DNA from: a virus
DNA: 64,000 nucleotides
IMG/VR virus record: IMGVR_UViG_3300049491_000350
Location: 1 to 64,000 of that record
Direction: 5' to 3' (one strand)
Positions 21,902-29,756 of the stretch are shown piece after piece. The stretch's first letter is position 1. Each line of letters starts with the position of its first letter. The notes under the pieces are model-generated. The model ran no database searches and was not told where the DNA came from. It worked only from the letters and a program-made list of their open reading frames with translations. Position numbers and translations under genes: made by a program.

Positions 21902-24358
21902 ATGGCACAAGAAACCCTCGGTAAAAACTCAAGGTATTTATATTGGGATACGTTGCACTTTATTGCTAACAGGCAGAAGGATAAACGTTGGATGGCAGAA
22001 TGTATCCTGTTTGCTAAACACAACTCCTCTTTCCTTGTTGACCCTGTGGAGGCCGAGAAGAAAAGGAAGATTAACATTGGTAAGCTGGATGCGGATGCCT
22101 ATAAAAAAATAATTGACCCGGTTATGCCAGACGGGAGCGGAGGAACGGCAGAATACTTTGCTGCTGATTTTGAAAAGGCTAATCCCATCTTTGTCCATCT
22201 GGATAATATACTGGAAGCACGGATGGAGAAAATACCTTTAAGTATATATGTTAAAGCTGCCGATGAAAAGTCGAAGCATAAAATGCAGAAAGAGAACGAT
22301 AAGATTCTCACGAAGAAATACTTTACGATGTTCGTAAATGAAATGAATGCCAAGATAGGTATTCCGCAGCTTGGCAAGGGGCAAGACCCATACAAGTATG
22401 TAAACCAAATGAAGGGCGGAGGAAAAGGCAATATGCCTATTACAATGCTTGACAGCATTAAATATGCCATCAATGATAACGAGGATTTAGCATTATTCAA
22501 TGAGTACATCTATAAAGACGGCGTGGAGATTGCGATGGAGCTTGGCATTGATTACTACATGAATCAAAACAGCTATCCAAGAATATATGAAAAAGGAGTG
22601 ATTGACATTAAAAACTTTAATGTTGGGCTATGCAGGTACTACACATCTAAAACTACTGGAAGGCCAGTTATAGAATACCTTGACCCGGCTACTGTAAGGA
22701 CTTCCCCGTTCTCTAAAAAAGATTTATCTGATATTGTGTACTGGTTCATAGAGTACGATGTAACCTTTGGTGATTTTGTAAGAATGTTTGGAGCTAAAAT
22801 AAAAGAAGATTGCGAAGCCACCAATCAGCAATATGACGAAGTGTTGAAAGATATATTTGACATGAACAGGATGCACAATGGCGTACTTGGTTTAAGGTGG
22901 GATACAGCAAGCAACAGTGAGCGCAGCAATTCAAAAATAAGGATAGGGTACATAGAGACAGAGACGCAGGACATGGAAGTGTATTCTGACAGGGAAGTGC
23001 GTGGCAATAGCAGATACAGGAAAGAGGCAATTGATTATAAGGTTAGCAAGGATTCCCGTAAGCGTTATGGTACTAAGAGGGAGGAATCTTATTACAACTG
23101 CTGGTACAGGGCTTATTACATACCATTGAACTCCGGGGCAAATGCTGTTCAAACAAGCGACTTTGATTTACAGGCTAAATATGTTTTTGATTTCGGGAAG
23201 GTGCAAGACCAGCAAAGGGAAGGCGATGATTACAGGTATTCAAAATGCACACTTGTAGGATGGAAGTCTGACAGGATGAGCTTCTTGGACATAATGGATT
23301 CCTACCTTCCAAAAATAAACCTTCTTTGGTTTCACTTCCAGAACAACATCGCTAATGCGATGCCGCATGGCGCAACGTTTGCAGACGAGATGATTAACCT
23401 GATGATGCAGGCAACTGACGATGCTAACAAGAATGGGAAGGATGGGAAGTTTGAAACATTGAGGAGGTTAAAACAAACTGGATACGCCATATCAAAAATG
23501 TTTAATGATGATGGCAAACTGATTAACGATGGCAAGCCTTTCGTTGAAGTTAAAACAGGCCATCTGGCATCTGCGGCGGAGAACCTTATGCTGATGCAGC
23601 AGTTGTATAACATGACCACACAATCGCTTGCTATGAGCGATATATCAGAAGGGTTATCACCGAAGCCCAGAGTATCGCTGGGCGCATTGCAATTATCCAA
23701 CAATGCTTCTTATAATGGTTCATTCTTTGTAGAGAAAGGATGCACAGCTTTAACCGTTGGCGTACAGGAGAGGCTCATGTATTACATCAAAGAGATTATA
23801 GACGAGGGCGATTTCCGTGCAGAGGACTTCACAAACATTGTTGGTTTGGCAAACTCTCTGGCGATGGAATCAGTTAAAGATATTCCTCTGCATGAGCTTG
23901 CGCTCCTGACGTACTCTATACCTACTGACGAAGAAAAGCAACGTGTTGTTATGCTGGCAGAAAAACTGGCTTCTGCTGGGCTGCTTGACCCTAATGATGT
24001 GCTATTCATATCAAGGATAGATAACCTTAAATACGCAGAGGCTATTATGCGTATCCGTTATAAATCAAAATTGAGGGAGCAACAGGAAAGGGAAGCCATG
24101 CAGCATCAATACAAGATGGAGGAAAAGAATGCAGACCTGCAAATTGAACTGGCTAAAATTGACAAGAAGAACGAAGGGATGCTTGAGGTTCAACAACTCA
24201 TCAAAGGCTTTGATGTCAGGATACAGCAGTTGATATTGCAGGCTAAAGATGTTACCCAATCAAGGCACATTGAACAAAGGGGCAACAACAAAGAGCATGA
24301 GACAATTTTAAAGCATGAATTAGACAAGAAAAAGGAAGGTGAAAAATCTTTGGCGTAA
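21902..24358 (+). CDS. Portal protein
   Basis: An 818-aa protein in the portal position directly after the terminase block. It is helical and charged, with an NPxYPRIYEKGVID-type middle, a conserved-looking EYLDPATVRTSP segment (~260-271) and a Gln/Glu/Lys-rich coiled C-terminus (~720-818), all common in large podovirus portals. It would form the dodecameric ring through which DNA passes. Identification rests on length, position and general character more than on a single motif. The C-terminal tail may be a barrel-like extension. Confidence 0.75.
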   Translation: MAQETLGKNSRYLYWDTLHFIANRQKDKRWMAECILFAKHNSSFLVDPVEAEKKRKINIGKLDADAYKKIIDPVMPDGSGGTAEYFAADFEKANPIFVHLDNILEARMEKIPLSIYVKAADEKSKHKMQKENDKILTKKYFTMFVNEMNAKIGIPQLGKGQDPYKYVNQMKGGGKGNMPITMLDSIKYAINDNEDLALFNEYIYKDGVEIAMELGIDYYMNQNSYPRIYEKGVIDIKNFNVGLCRYYTSKTTGRPVIEYLDPATVRTSPFSKKDLSDIVYWFIEYDVTFGDFVRMFGAKIKEDCEATNQQYDEVLKDIFDMNRMHNGVLGLRWDTASNSERSNSKIRIGYIETETQDMEVYSDREVRGNSRYRKEAIDYKVSKDSRKRYGTKREESYYNCWYRAYYIPLNSGANAVQTSDFDLQAKYVFDFGKVQDQQREGDDYRYSKCTLVGWKSDRMSFLDIMDSYLPKINLLWFHFQNNIANAMPHGATFADEMINLMMQATDDANKNGKDGKFETLRRLKQTGYAISKMFNDDGKLINDGKPFVEVKTGHLASAAENLMLMQQLYNMTTQSLAMSDISEGLSPKPRVSLGALQLSNNASYNGSFFVEKGCTALTVGVQERLMYYIKEIIDEGDFRAEDFTNIVGLANSLAMESVKDIPLHELALLTYSIPTDEEKQRVVMLAEKLASAGLLDPNDVLFISRIDNLKYAEAIMRIRYKSKLREQQEREAMQHQYKMEEKNADLQIELAKIDKKNEGMLEVQQLIKGFDVRIQQLILQAKDVTQSRHIEQRGNNKEHETILKHELDKKKEGEKSLA

Positions 24359-24379
24359 TCAATAATACGCCTATATTTG
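24349..24379 (+). promoter_or_regulatory. Strong Bacteroidota promoter with internal dyad
   Basis: TTTG at 24349-24352 and TATATTTG at 24372-24379 (perfect -7) are 19 nt apart, ideal spacing. The spacer contains the inverted repeat GGCGTA (24352-24357)/TACGCC (24366-24371), an operator-like arrangement. The promoter overlaps the end of the portal gene and points towards the minus-strand pair. Confidence 0.6.
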
Positions 24380-24384
24380 CAACC

Positions 24385-24448
24385 TGTACTTTTGTACAAT
24401 ATATTTTGTTTTAGATAAGCCCCGGATAACCTCTGGGGTTTATTTATG
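24385..24448 (+). ncRNA. Candidate ~60-nt RNA ending in terminator hairpin
   Basis: From the predicted start near 24385, TGTAC-TTTT-GTACA (24385-24398) forms a small hairpin, and AAGCCCC/GGGGTTT (24417-24423 with 24435-24441) followed by T-rich sequence forms an intrinsic terminator. No open frame is present. Either this is a small RNA made by the promoter at 24349, or just the portal-operon terminator; the terminator overlaps the end of the convergent gene. Confidence 0.4.
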
Positions 24449-25042
24449 TTTAAGGATGAACTGTTCGTGAGACATGAAATCAATATTCTCTGTTATCTTG
24501 TGCTTCCCTTCCTGTTCAAGTATGGTATCAAGATTAACAAACTCCGTTTTAATTTCTTTCCAGAGCTTCTCTCCTTCCTTTCTTTTATTTACGGCCTCTG
24601 TAATGCACCTGCCAATATCAAGTGTATCTTTTGAAGTTCCCATCTGCGGCATGTTCATTACGGTGCTGTGGTATTCAAAGCACCGTACTATTGTTTTCCA
24701 TCGCCAGTCTTTTTGATAGTCGAGAAACCATGATATTACTTGATTCGCTGCATCATCCTTCCCTTTAACGATATTGGCATACCGCTCTACTGACATACAT
24801 GATAAACCAGCAATGGTTTGCATTATCTTGGTTTTGTTTTCAATCCTGTCTTTATGAATCTGTATCCATTCAGACCGTCTATCGTATGACAGTATTATGA
24901 ATGCAAGGGCTACGTTCGGGTTATAGCCCTTGTCCTTTATGTTATAGAGCGGCTCTACATCTTCATACACGTTCATTAGCTCAAGCTCGTCAACCCAGCT
25001 TGATGAAAGCAATTTTATTTTGCTTATGATAAAGTCAATCAT
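24440..25042 (-). CDS. Hypothetical helical protein, minus strand
   Basis: A 200-aa helical protein encoded against the direction of all neighbours except its partner. It contains a Trp-rich helix (WFLDYQKDWRWKTIVRC, ~105-121). No family recognised. Its start overlaps the stop of the upstream minus-strand gene as ATGA (25039-25042), so the pair is one coupled operon. Placement between portal and capsid genes suggests a later insertion or a moron-type pair. Confidence 0.65.
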   Translation of the reverse strand: MIDFIISKIKLLSSSWVDELELMNVYEDVEPLYNIKDKGYNPNVALAFIILSYDRRSEWIQIHKDRIENKTKIMQTIAGLSCMSVERYANIVKGKDDAANQVISWFLDYQKDWRWKTIVRCFEYHSTVMNMPQMGTSKDTLDIGRCITEAVNKRKEGEKLWKEIKTEFVNLDTILEQEGKHKITENIDFMSHEQFILKHK

Positions 25043-25311
25043 TTTACAGCTTTCTTTTTTCTGGATGATATATTGCCGCCAGAGGCGGTTCTTTTTGTGG
25101 ACAGGATTGATTTAGGGATAACAATTTCATTGCTTCCGCACTTCTGGCAAGGCAACCCTTGCAATGCAATTATCTTTGGGATACTAAGGCCTGTACGCAC
25201 GGATACTTCGGCAGCTTTTGCCATCTCCGTTTCGCTAAGGCTAATGGATAGCTGGTTTGCTTTCCGTATGGCTATGTCGCCAATATAGTAAAGAATAGGG
25301 TTGCCCTTCAT
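25039..25311 (-). CDS. Hypothetical protein with CxxC motif, minus strand
   Basis: A 90-aa protein and first gene of the minus-strand pair. It has helical segments (SETEMAKAAEVSVRTGLSIP, possibly helix-turn-helix-like), a GLPCQKCGS cysteine pair that could bind zinc, and a basic C-terminus (SRKKKAVK). A small nucleic-acid-binding role is plausible but unproven. Confidence 0.6.
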   Translation of the reverse strand: MKGNPILYYIGDIAIRKANQLSISLSETEMAKAAEVSVRTGLSIPKIIALQGLPCQKCGSNEIVIPKSILSTKRTASGGNISSRKKKAVK

Positions 25312-25348
25312 GTTATTATAAATGAAATCCTTTATAAATTTTATTGTA

Positions 25349-25356
25349 CGAATATA
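25349..25356 (-). promoter_or_regulatory. Possible minus-strand -7 element
   Basis: Read on the minus strand this is TATATTCG, one mismatch from TAnnTTTG, 38 nt upstream of the 25311 start. No clear TTTG partner. The palindrome at 25391-25402 lies further upstream on this strand and could also act on it. Confidence 0.3.
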
Positions 25357-25390
25357 GTCATTTGGGTTTTATTATTTTATTTTGGCTTCA

Positions 25391-25402
25391 TAAAATATTT
25401 TA
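25391..25402. repeat. TAAAATATTTTA palindrome
   Basis: Lies in the divergent gap between the minus-strand pair and the scaffold candidate, 13 nt before the 25416 start. Being symmetric, it could serve both directions. Confidence 0.85.
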
Positions 25403-25415
25403 AAACGGAGAAACT

Positions 25416-26612
25416 ATGGACTTTTTAAATCAAGACAAGCTGGATGAGCAGGATAAATTGCCTGATGACCAGCACCAACAGCAGCCTCCTGACGGTGAAG
25501 AAAAGCCTGATGGTGAAGAAAAACCAGATGGCGAAGAAAAGCCTGACGGTGAAGAAAAACCAGATGGCGAAGAAAAGCCTGACGGCGAACAGAAACCTGA
25601 CGGCGAACAAAAGCCTGACGGTGAGCAGAAGCCTGACGGCGAACAAAAGCCTGATGGTGAGCAGAAGCCCGGCGATGATAAGGATAAGAAGGACGATGTG
25701 CCAGTAGATGAAAAAGCTGCCGAAGCGAAACTGCTTAAAAAATTAGGCGTATCCTCAATTGAGGAGTTGCGGCAAAAAATCAACCCGGAAACAGAGGAGC
25801 AGAAAAAAGAGCGTACAGAAAATTTCGTGGCTGCGGTAAACAAATACGCTGTTGAGAAAAAATATTTTACAAACGAGCAATTGGCTACTCTTGCAAACCT
25901 TAAAAAGGTTGCGCCAGAGCAACAGGTATATAATGACTTTGCTGAAAAGTTCAAAGCAAAGCATAAAGACAGGCAAGATGAACTTCAACAGCCTAAGCCA
26001 GTTACAGAAGAAGAAGTAAAGGCTGCATTCAATTCTACATTCCACATAGATTCTGACGATGCGGAATTAAAAGAGTTAGGCCAAGAGATGATTAAAACGA
26101 AGGCTAAGAAAATCTCTGGCGGCTTGGAGGAAAAGTTCAATGAGGTAGAGAATGAATTTAAAGAGGTAACTTTTAAAAGGCAGAAATCACAACAATTCTT
26201 TTCATTCATTAAAGAATTTGTTAAGGATAAATTGCCCAAAGAATTTACCTACGGCGAAAAGGATAATGCTCTTTCATATAAATTTGACGACAACAAAATC
26301 ACTGCCAAAGACATGGAGAATTTGGAGAAGCTGTTTGTCAATAATGATGACTTCAATCAGTTTATTGAGGAAGGTGGAAGCCAAAAGCTGCTTTCATCTT
26401 TTGAAGATAAAATGAAGAAGTATTTGTACATCACACACCACGAAAGTATTGTGAACACTGTTGGCAACCTGCGGTACGAACAGGGGTTGAAAGCTGGAAA
26501 GGTAGGAGCAAAAGCTCCTTTCTCTAAAGACGGACAAAAAATTGAACCTCTGGAAGTTGAAGGTGAATTGACGGAAATCGAAAAGAAGGAATTGAAAGAA
26601 TCATTAAGCTAA
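25416..26612 (+). CDS. Scaffold-like protein with PDGEEK/PDGEQK repeats
   Basis: A 398-aa acidic, charged protein immediately before the capsid gene, the usual place of a scaffolding protein. After an N-terminal Gln/Asp-rich segment it has ten perfect hexapeptide units (five PDGEEK then five PDGEQK, residues 25-84), then a helical, Lys/Glu-rich body with likely coiled coils and a short acidic tail. No protease motif seen. Scaffolds guide capsid shell assembly and leave afterwards; that function is inferred from position and composition. Confidence 0.6.
   Translation: MDFLNQDKLDEQDKLPDDQHQQQPPDGEEKPDGEEKPDGEEKPDGEEKPDGEEKPDGEQKPDGEQKPDGEQKPDGEQKPDGEQKPGDDKDKKDDVPVDEKAAEAKLLKKLGVSSIEELRQKINPETEEQKKERTENFVAAVNKYAVEKKYFTNEQLATLANLKKVAPEQQVYNDFAEKFKAKHKDRQDELQQPKPVTEEEVKAAFNSTFHIDSDDAELKELGQEMIKTKAKKISGGLEEKFNEVENEFKEVTFKRQKSQQFFSFIKEFVKDKLPKEFTYGEKDNALSYKFDDNKITAKDMENLEKLFVNNDDFNQFIEEGGSQKLLSSFEDKMKKYLYITHHESIVNTVGNLRYEQGLKAGKVGAKAPFSKDGQKIEPLEVEGELTEIEKKELKESLS
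25488..25667 (+). repeat. 18-bp minisatellite within scaffold candidate
   Basis: Ten in-frame 18-bp units with silent differences encode PDGEEK or PDGEQK. The units differ from one another at third positions, so the array is not a fresh duplication. Copy number could vary between related phages. Confidence 0.85.
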
Positions 26613-26622
26613 AACAATTTTA
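26610..26622. repeat. Variant palindrome TAAAACAATTTTA
   Basis: Odd-spaced variant of the genome-wide element, starting at the scaffold-candidate stop codon and 24 nt before the capsid start. Confidence 0.6.
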
Positions 26623-26646
26623 AATCACAAAACTTATTTAAAAGTT

Positions 26647-28083
26647 ATGAACGGAAGTCAATTCAAGTGCGGTAATTCTACCTTCTCTATTGACCAGTGT
26701 ATAAATGGTCAAACACCGCTAACATATTATGATGCCCTTGCACAGGTAGGCTTACAGAGGAGCTTACGTGAAGGTACTGTGCTTTGCTATTGGGATACAG
26801 GCGTAGAAGGCTTGTTCTCTCAAATGGCTGCTGTATTGGGGCAGGACAAAAGGGTAGTAAAAGCAAACCCATTTTATTGGACGGAATCATGCAGTGATTT
26901 TGCTATTACTGTATGCGTAAAAAAATCAGAAGATGCTGTGCCAGACCCCGGCGATTCTGTAACTGTTTCACTTGATGATTCTTCAATGAGTGCAAATGGT
27001 AAAAATTCAATCCCTACTGGCGGATACCGTGCTTACATCAAAGAGCTTAAAGGTAAAGGCGTAAACATTCTTTCTGTTGATAAAACAGTAATGGGTGGCC
27101 ATACCATACAGCTTGAGCCATTGAACGGAGAAGTGTTAGACCTTACTGCTCTTGATAAATATACATTGCTGGTAGATACGCTACGCATGTACAAAAAAGG
27201 CGACACTGAATGTATCGTTACAGAAGGCTTCGTGCAGAACCCACCAGCCCTGCGTAAAGGCTATGTGCAGAAATTTGAAAAAGGCTACTGCATACACGAA
27301 GATGAAATTGACGGGTACGCATACAACGTTGAGTTCCGGGTGAATAAAGGCATTGACCCACTAACCAAAAAGAAAGTGGATTACTGGCATGTTCCGCAGG
27401 TAACAAACAAACTGCTTACTGACTGGATTGACAGCCGCAACATCAATACAATGTTTGGTGTGCGTGATGACGTTAAGCAGGAAGGGTTTGATGGTATGGT
27501 TACTACCGCAGAAGCACAGGGTATGTTCAGCCGCAACTATGACCCGGCATCAGGCGTATCCCTTAAAGCTCACTTGATGGGCATGATTAAATCTATCAGG
27601 AAAACAAACGGTTGTACAGACATGATGTTCCTGCATGATTTCAATTGGGGTATGGACTGGTCAGAAGGCATCGCTCAAATGGTTAAAGATTACGGCCAGA
27701 ACCTGAACTTCTCTTTGTTTGGTAATGGTGGCAAGGGAACGCAAAACTTTGAGTTCTTCCAGTTTAAGGACTTCAAAGCGTTTAACTATCAATTCAGGAC
27801 ATTCCAGATTGATATGTTTGACAACATGCGTTATGGCAACTTCCTTAGCGACTTCGCTATTGTAATGCCTGCCTGTAAGTTCAAAGACACTAACGGCAAA
27901 GTAGTGCCTCCTGTAACTTATACAAACATCGCTGCCGCAGAAGAAGCCGCACAGAAAAAAATATGGAGCTACAATGAAATGGAAAGGGGTTGCCGTGTGG
28001 TGAATGTATTCGCCAAAGATTCTTACGGCCTTGAAATTCACTGTGCTTCTAAGCTGGGTGTAATGAGGAAAGTGAAATGCTAA
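26647..28083 (+). CDS. Major capsid protein candidate
   Basis: A 478-aa protein in the canonical slot after the scaffold candidate. Length (~450-500) fits an HK97-fold capsid protein. The C-terminal half has the alternating strand and helix pattern expected of the P and A domains (FAIVMPACKFKDTNG, then SYGLEIHCASKLGVMRKVKC). Several cysteines, including one at the extreme C-terminus, are unusual. No sequence motif is diagnostic for this fold, so the call rests on position, size and the following structural genes. Confidence 0.7.
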   Translation: MNGSQFKCGNSTFSIDQCINGQTPLTYYDALAQVGLQRSLREGTVLCYWDTGVEGLFSQMAAVLGQDKRVVKANPFYWTESCSDFAITVCVKKSEDAVPDPGDSVTVSLDDSSMSANGKNSIPTGGYRAYIKELKGKGVNILSVDKTVMGGHTIQLEPLNGEVLDLTALDKYTLLVDTLRMYKKGDTECIVTEGFVQNPPALRKGYVQKFEKGYCIHEDEIDGYAYNVEFRVNKGIDPLTKKKVDYWHVPQVTNKLLTDWIDSRNINTMFGVRDDVKQEGFDGMVTTAEAQGMFSRNYDPASGVSLKAHLMGMIKSIRKTNGCTDMMFLHDFNWGMDWSEGIAQMVKDYGQNLNFSLFGNGGKGTQNFEFFQFKDFKAFNYQFRTFQIDMFDNMRYGNFLSDFAIVMPACKFKDTNGKVVPPVTYTNIAAAEEAAQKKIWSYNEMERGCRVVNVFAKDSYGLEIHCASKLGVMRKVKC

Positions 28084-28092
28084 AATATTTTA
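28081..28092. repeat. TAAAATATTTTA palindrome
   Basis: Starts at the capsid gene stop codon, 34 nt before the next start. Confidence 0.85.
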
Positions 28093-28126
28093 TTAATTAA
28101 CGGAGAAATACAAAAGTTTAAAAATT

Positions 28127-29059
28127 ATGAGTAACAAATATTATTCAATCCTTGTAGGTGGCAAAAAGCCGCAAGAAGTGGAGGTCGGTTTTCTGGACAA
28201 GAACACCGGCCTTCCTAAAGGCAAAACAGATAAAGCGACAATCGCTATTGGTTCAGTGTCCATACCAAACTATTCAAGCGTATGGGCAAAGCTGGAAGAA
28301 AAGCAAGGCAAGCTGACTGGCGAAATAGAGTTTCTTACATGGGGTGCAGCAGGCGGAAGTGCCACAGAAATAAGGTACTTGCCCAATTGCAAATCATTAA
28401 GCAAACAATATCAGGAACAGGTTGCCAAGCTCAACCCCGGAGAGAACGACATGGAGATTATTTTGAAGATTGGTGTAAATGATTTTAACAGGGATACGCA
28501 AGGCGGCCTTATTAAGATGCTGGAACACCATTCTTTGAACAGCGACAACAGCAGCAGAGACCCTCTCAACGAAAACATTATTTTTAGTAACCATGACCCT
28601 AAAAGCAGGGTTGCTAAGAAAACAACTGAAATCAGCGAAAGGAACACGGCTACTGGTATTGTTCTCCTTGCTAAGGAAGATGCTCAAACCCTGTTGGTAT
28701 TGGCTGAAATATTCGGCCTTGACCCTAAGCGTCAGAGCGGCGACTTAGAAGAAGAATTGTTGACAAGGGCTGATGAGAAATCTAAAACCTTTAACCTTGT
28801 ATTATCAAATGCAAAATCTAAGGCAAGGCAATTGCTCGACAAAGCTGCAAGCTATAACCTGCTTGATGCTAAAACCGCACAAGGGGAGATTCATTATACA
28901 GACGGCAGCAAACGTGAGAAACTTTTTGTAGGTATTGACGAAGAAGCAAAAGATAAGTTTGCGTTTGTAGTTGACAGTTATCTATCTCCTGCAACATTCA
29001 ATGCTTTTAAAATCCTTGACAAAAAGGTAAAGAGCTACGAAAAAGACAGGATGGAGTAA
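28127..29059 (+). CDS. Virion protein candidate following the capsid gene
   Basis: A 310-aa protein. The N-terminal ~130 residues are beta-rich (GKKPQEVEVGFLD and onward); the C-terminal ~120 are helical with Lys/Glu/Leu periodicity. Its place right after the capsid gene suggests a capsid-associated or head-completion protein. No family recognised. Confidence 0.6.
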   Translation: MSNKYYSILVGGKKPQEVEVGFLDKNTGLPKGKTDKATIAIGSVSIPNYSSVWAKLEEKQGKLTGEIEFLTWGAAGGSATEIRYLPNCKSLSKQYQEQVAKLNPGENDMEIILKIGVNDFNRDTQGGLIKMLEHHSLNSDNSSRDPLNENIIFSNHDPKSRVAKKTTEISERNTATGIVLLAKEDAQTLLVLAEIFGLDPKRQSGDLEEELLTRADEKSKTFNLVLSNAKSKARQLLDKAASYNLLDAKTAQGEIHYTDGSKREKLFVGIDEEAKDKFAFVVDSYLSPATFNAFKILDKKVKSYEKDRME

Positions 29060-29069
29060 AACAATTTTA
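29057..29069. repeat. Variant palindrome TAAAACAATTTTA
   Basis: Same variant as at 26610; it begins at the stop codon of the 28127 gene. A partial second copy (CAATTTTA) follows before the start at 29099. Confidence 0.55.
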
Positions 29070-29098
29070 TCTCACAACAATTTTAAATAGTTAAAGCA

Positions 29099-29647
29099 AT
29101 GGCTGTAATAAAAGTAAAAAAACTCTGGGAAGATGGTGAGTTAGTTGGCGCATGTAATATCCTTGTTGGCATGGACTGCGCTACCTTTAATATGGGTTCT
29201 TTGCGTCCTGTATGGGTGCAAAGGAAAGCTGGCTGCTGCGGAAATGGCGGCACTACCACCATCACATTCAAAAACCCAAATGATGCGAATGCCCTATCCG
29301 GCGTTTGGGTTGAATCAAACGGAAGGGGCATAGTTCTGGACGCAGTTGATGTGGCCGCAGTAGTTGACAAATGCAACCTGTGTTGCGGTGAGGACACTAC
29401 TGTTGAAGCTCAATTTGATGGAGTTATCCCTGCTATTGACGAAGGTGCGGATGCTACATTCTGCGTTACCCGTTCTGATGACGGAAGTTATCTGGCCGTT
29501 AACCAGACTTACCTTGACTATCTTGGTAAGTACACAACAATGGTACATAAATCAAACGCAGGCGGCGTTAGCAAATACGAAATCAAAGCCAAAGTTAAGC
29601 CAGTGGGCGTTGGTGCTGATGTCGTTGCTACCGGGGTTTGTGCATAA
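29099..29647 (+). CDS. Cys-rich structural protein candidate
   Basis: A 182-aa beta-rich protein with a notable set of cysteines (GCCGNGG at ~42-48, CNLCCGED at ~92-99). Composition (Gly, Val, Asp, Thr) fits an immunoglobulin-like or jelly-roll decoration protein. It is the last gene before a strong terminator, closing the capsid transcript. Confidence 0.55.
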   Translation: MAVIKVKKLWEDGELVGACNILVGMDCATFNMGSLRPVWVQRKAGCCGNGGTTTITFKNPNDANALSGVWVESNGRGIVLDAVDVAAVVDKCNLCCGEDTTVEAQFDGVIPAIDEGADATFCVTRSDDGSYLAVNQTYLDYLGKYTTMVHKSNAGGVSKYEIKAKVKPVGVGADVVATGVCA

Positions 29648-29697
29648 GGTTTTAAAAAAGCCGCTCGGTAAAAACGAGTAGTATTCTCCGTTAATGA

Positions 29698-29734
29698 GGG
29701 CATTGGTCAATTTATTGCGCCAGTGCCCTTTTTT
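29698..29734 (+). terminator. Intrinsic terminator after capsid operon
   Basis: GGGCATTGG (29698-29706) pairs with CCAGTGCCC (29720-29728), one G-U pair, followed by six T. Confidence 0.85.
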
Positions 29735-29738
29735 ACTT

Positions 29739-29750
29739 TAAAATATTTTA
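29739..29750. repeat. TAAAATATTTTA palindrome
   Basis: 4 nt after the terminator T-run and 6 nt before the start at 29757, so it lies at the head of a new transcription unit. Confidence 0.85.
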
Positions 29751-29756
29751 CAACTG

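Noticed and set aside
25430-25954. 174-aa minus-strand frame with SPSGF repeats
   Set aside because: Mirror of the PDGEEK/PDGEQK minisatellite in the scaffold candidate.
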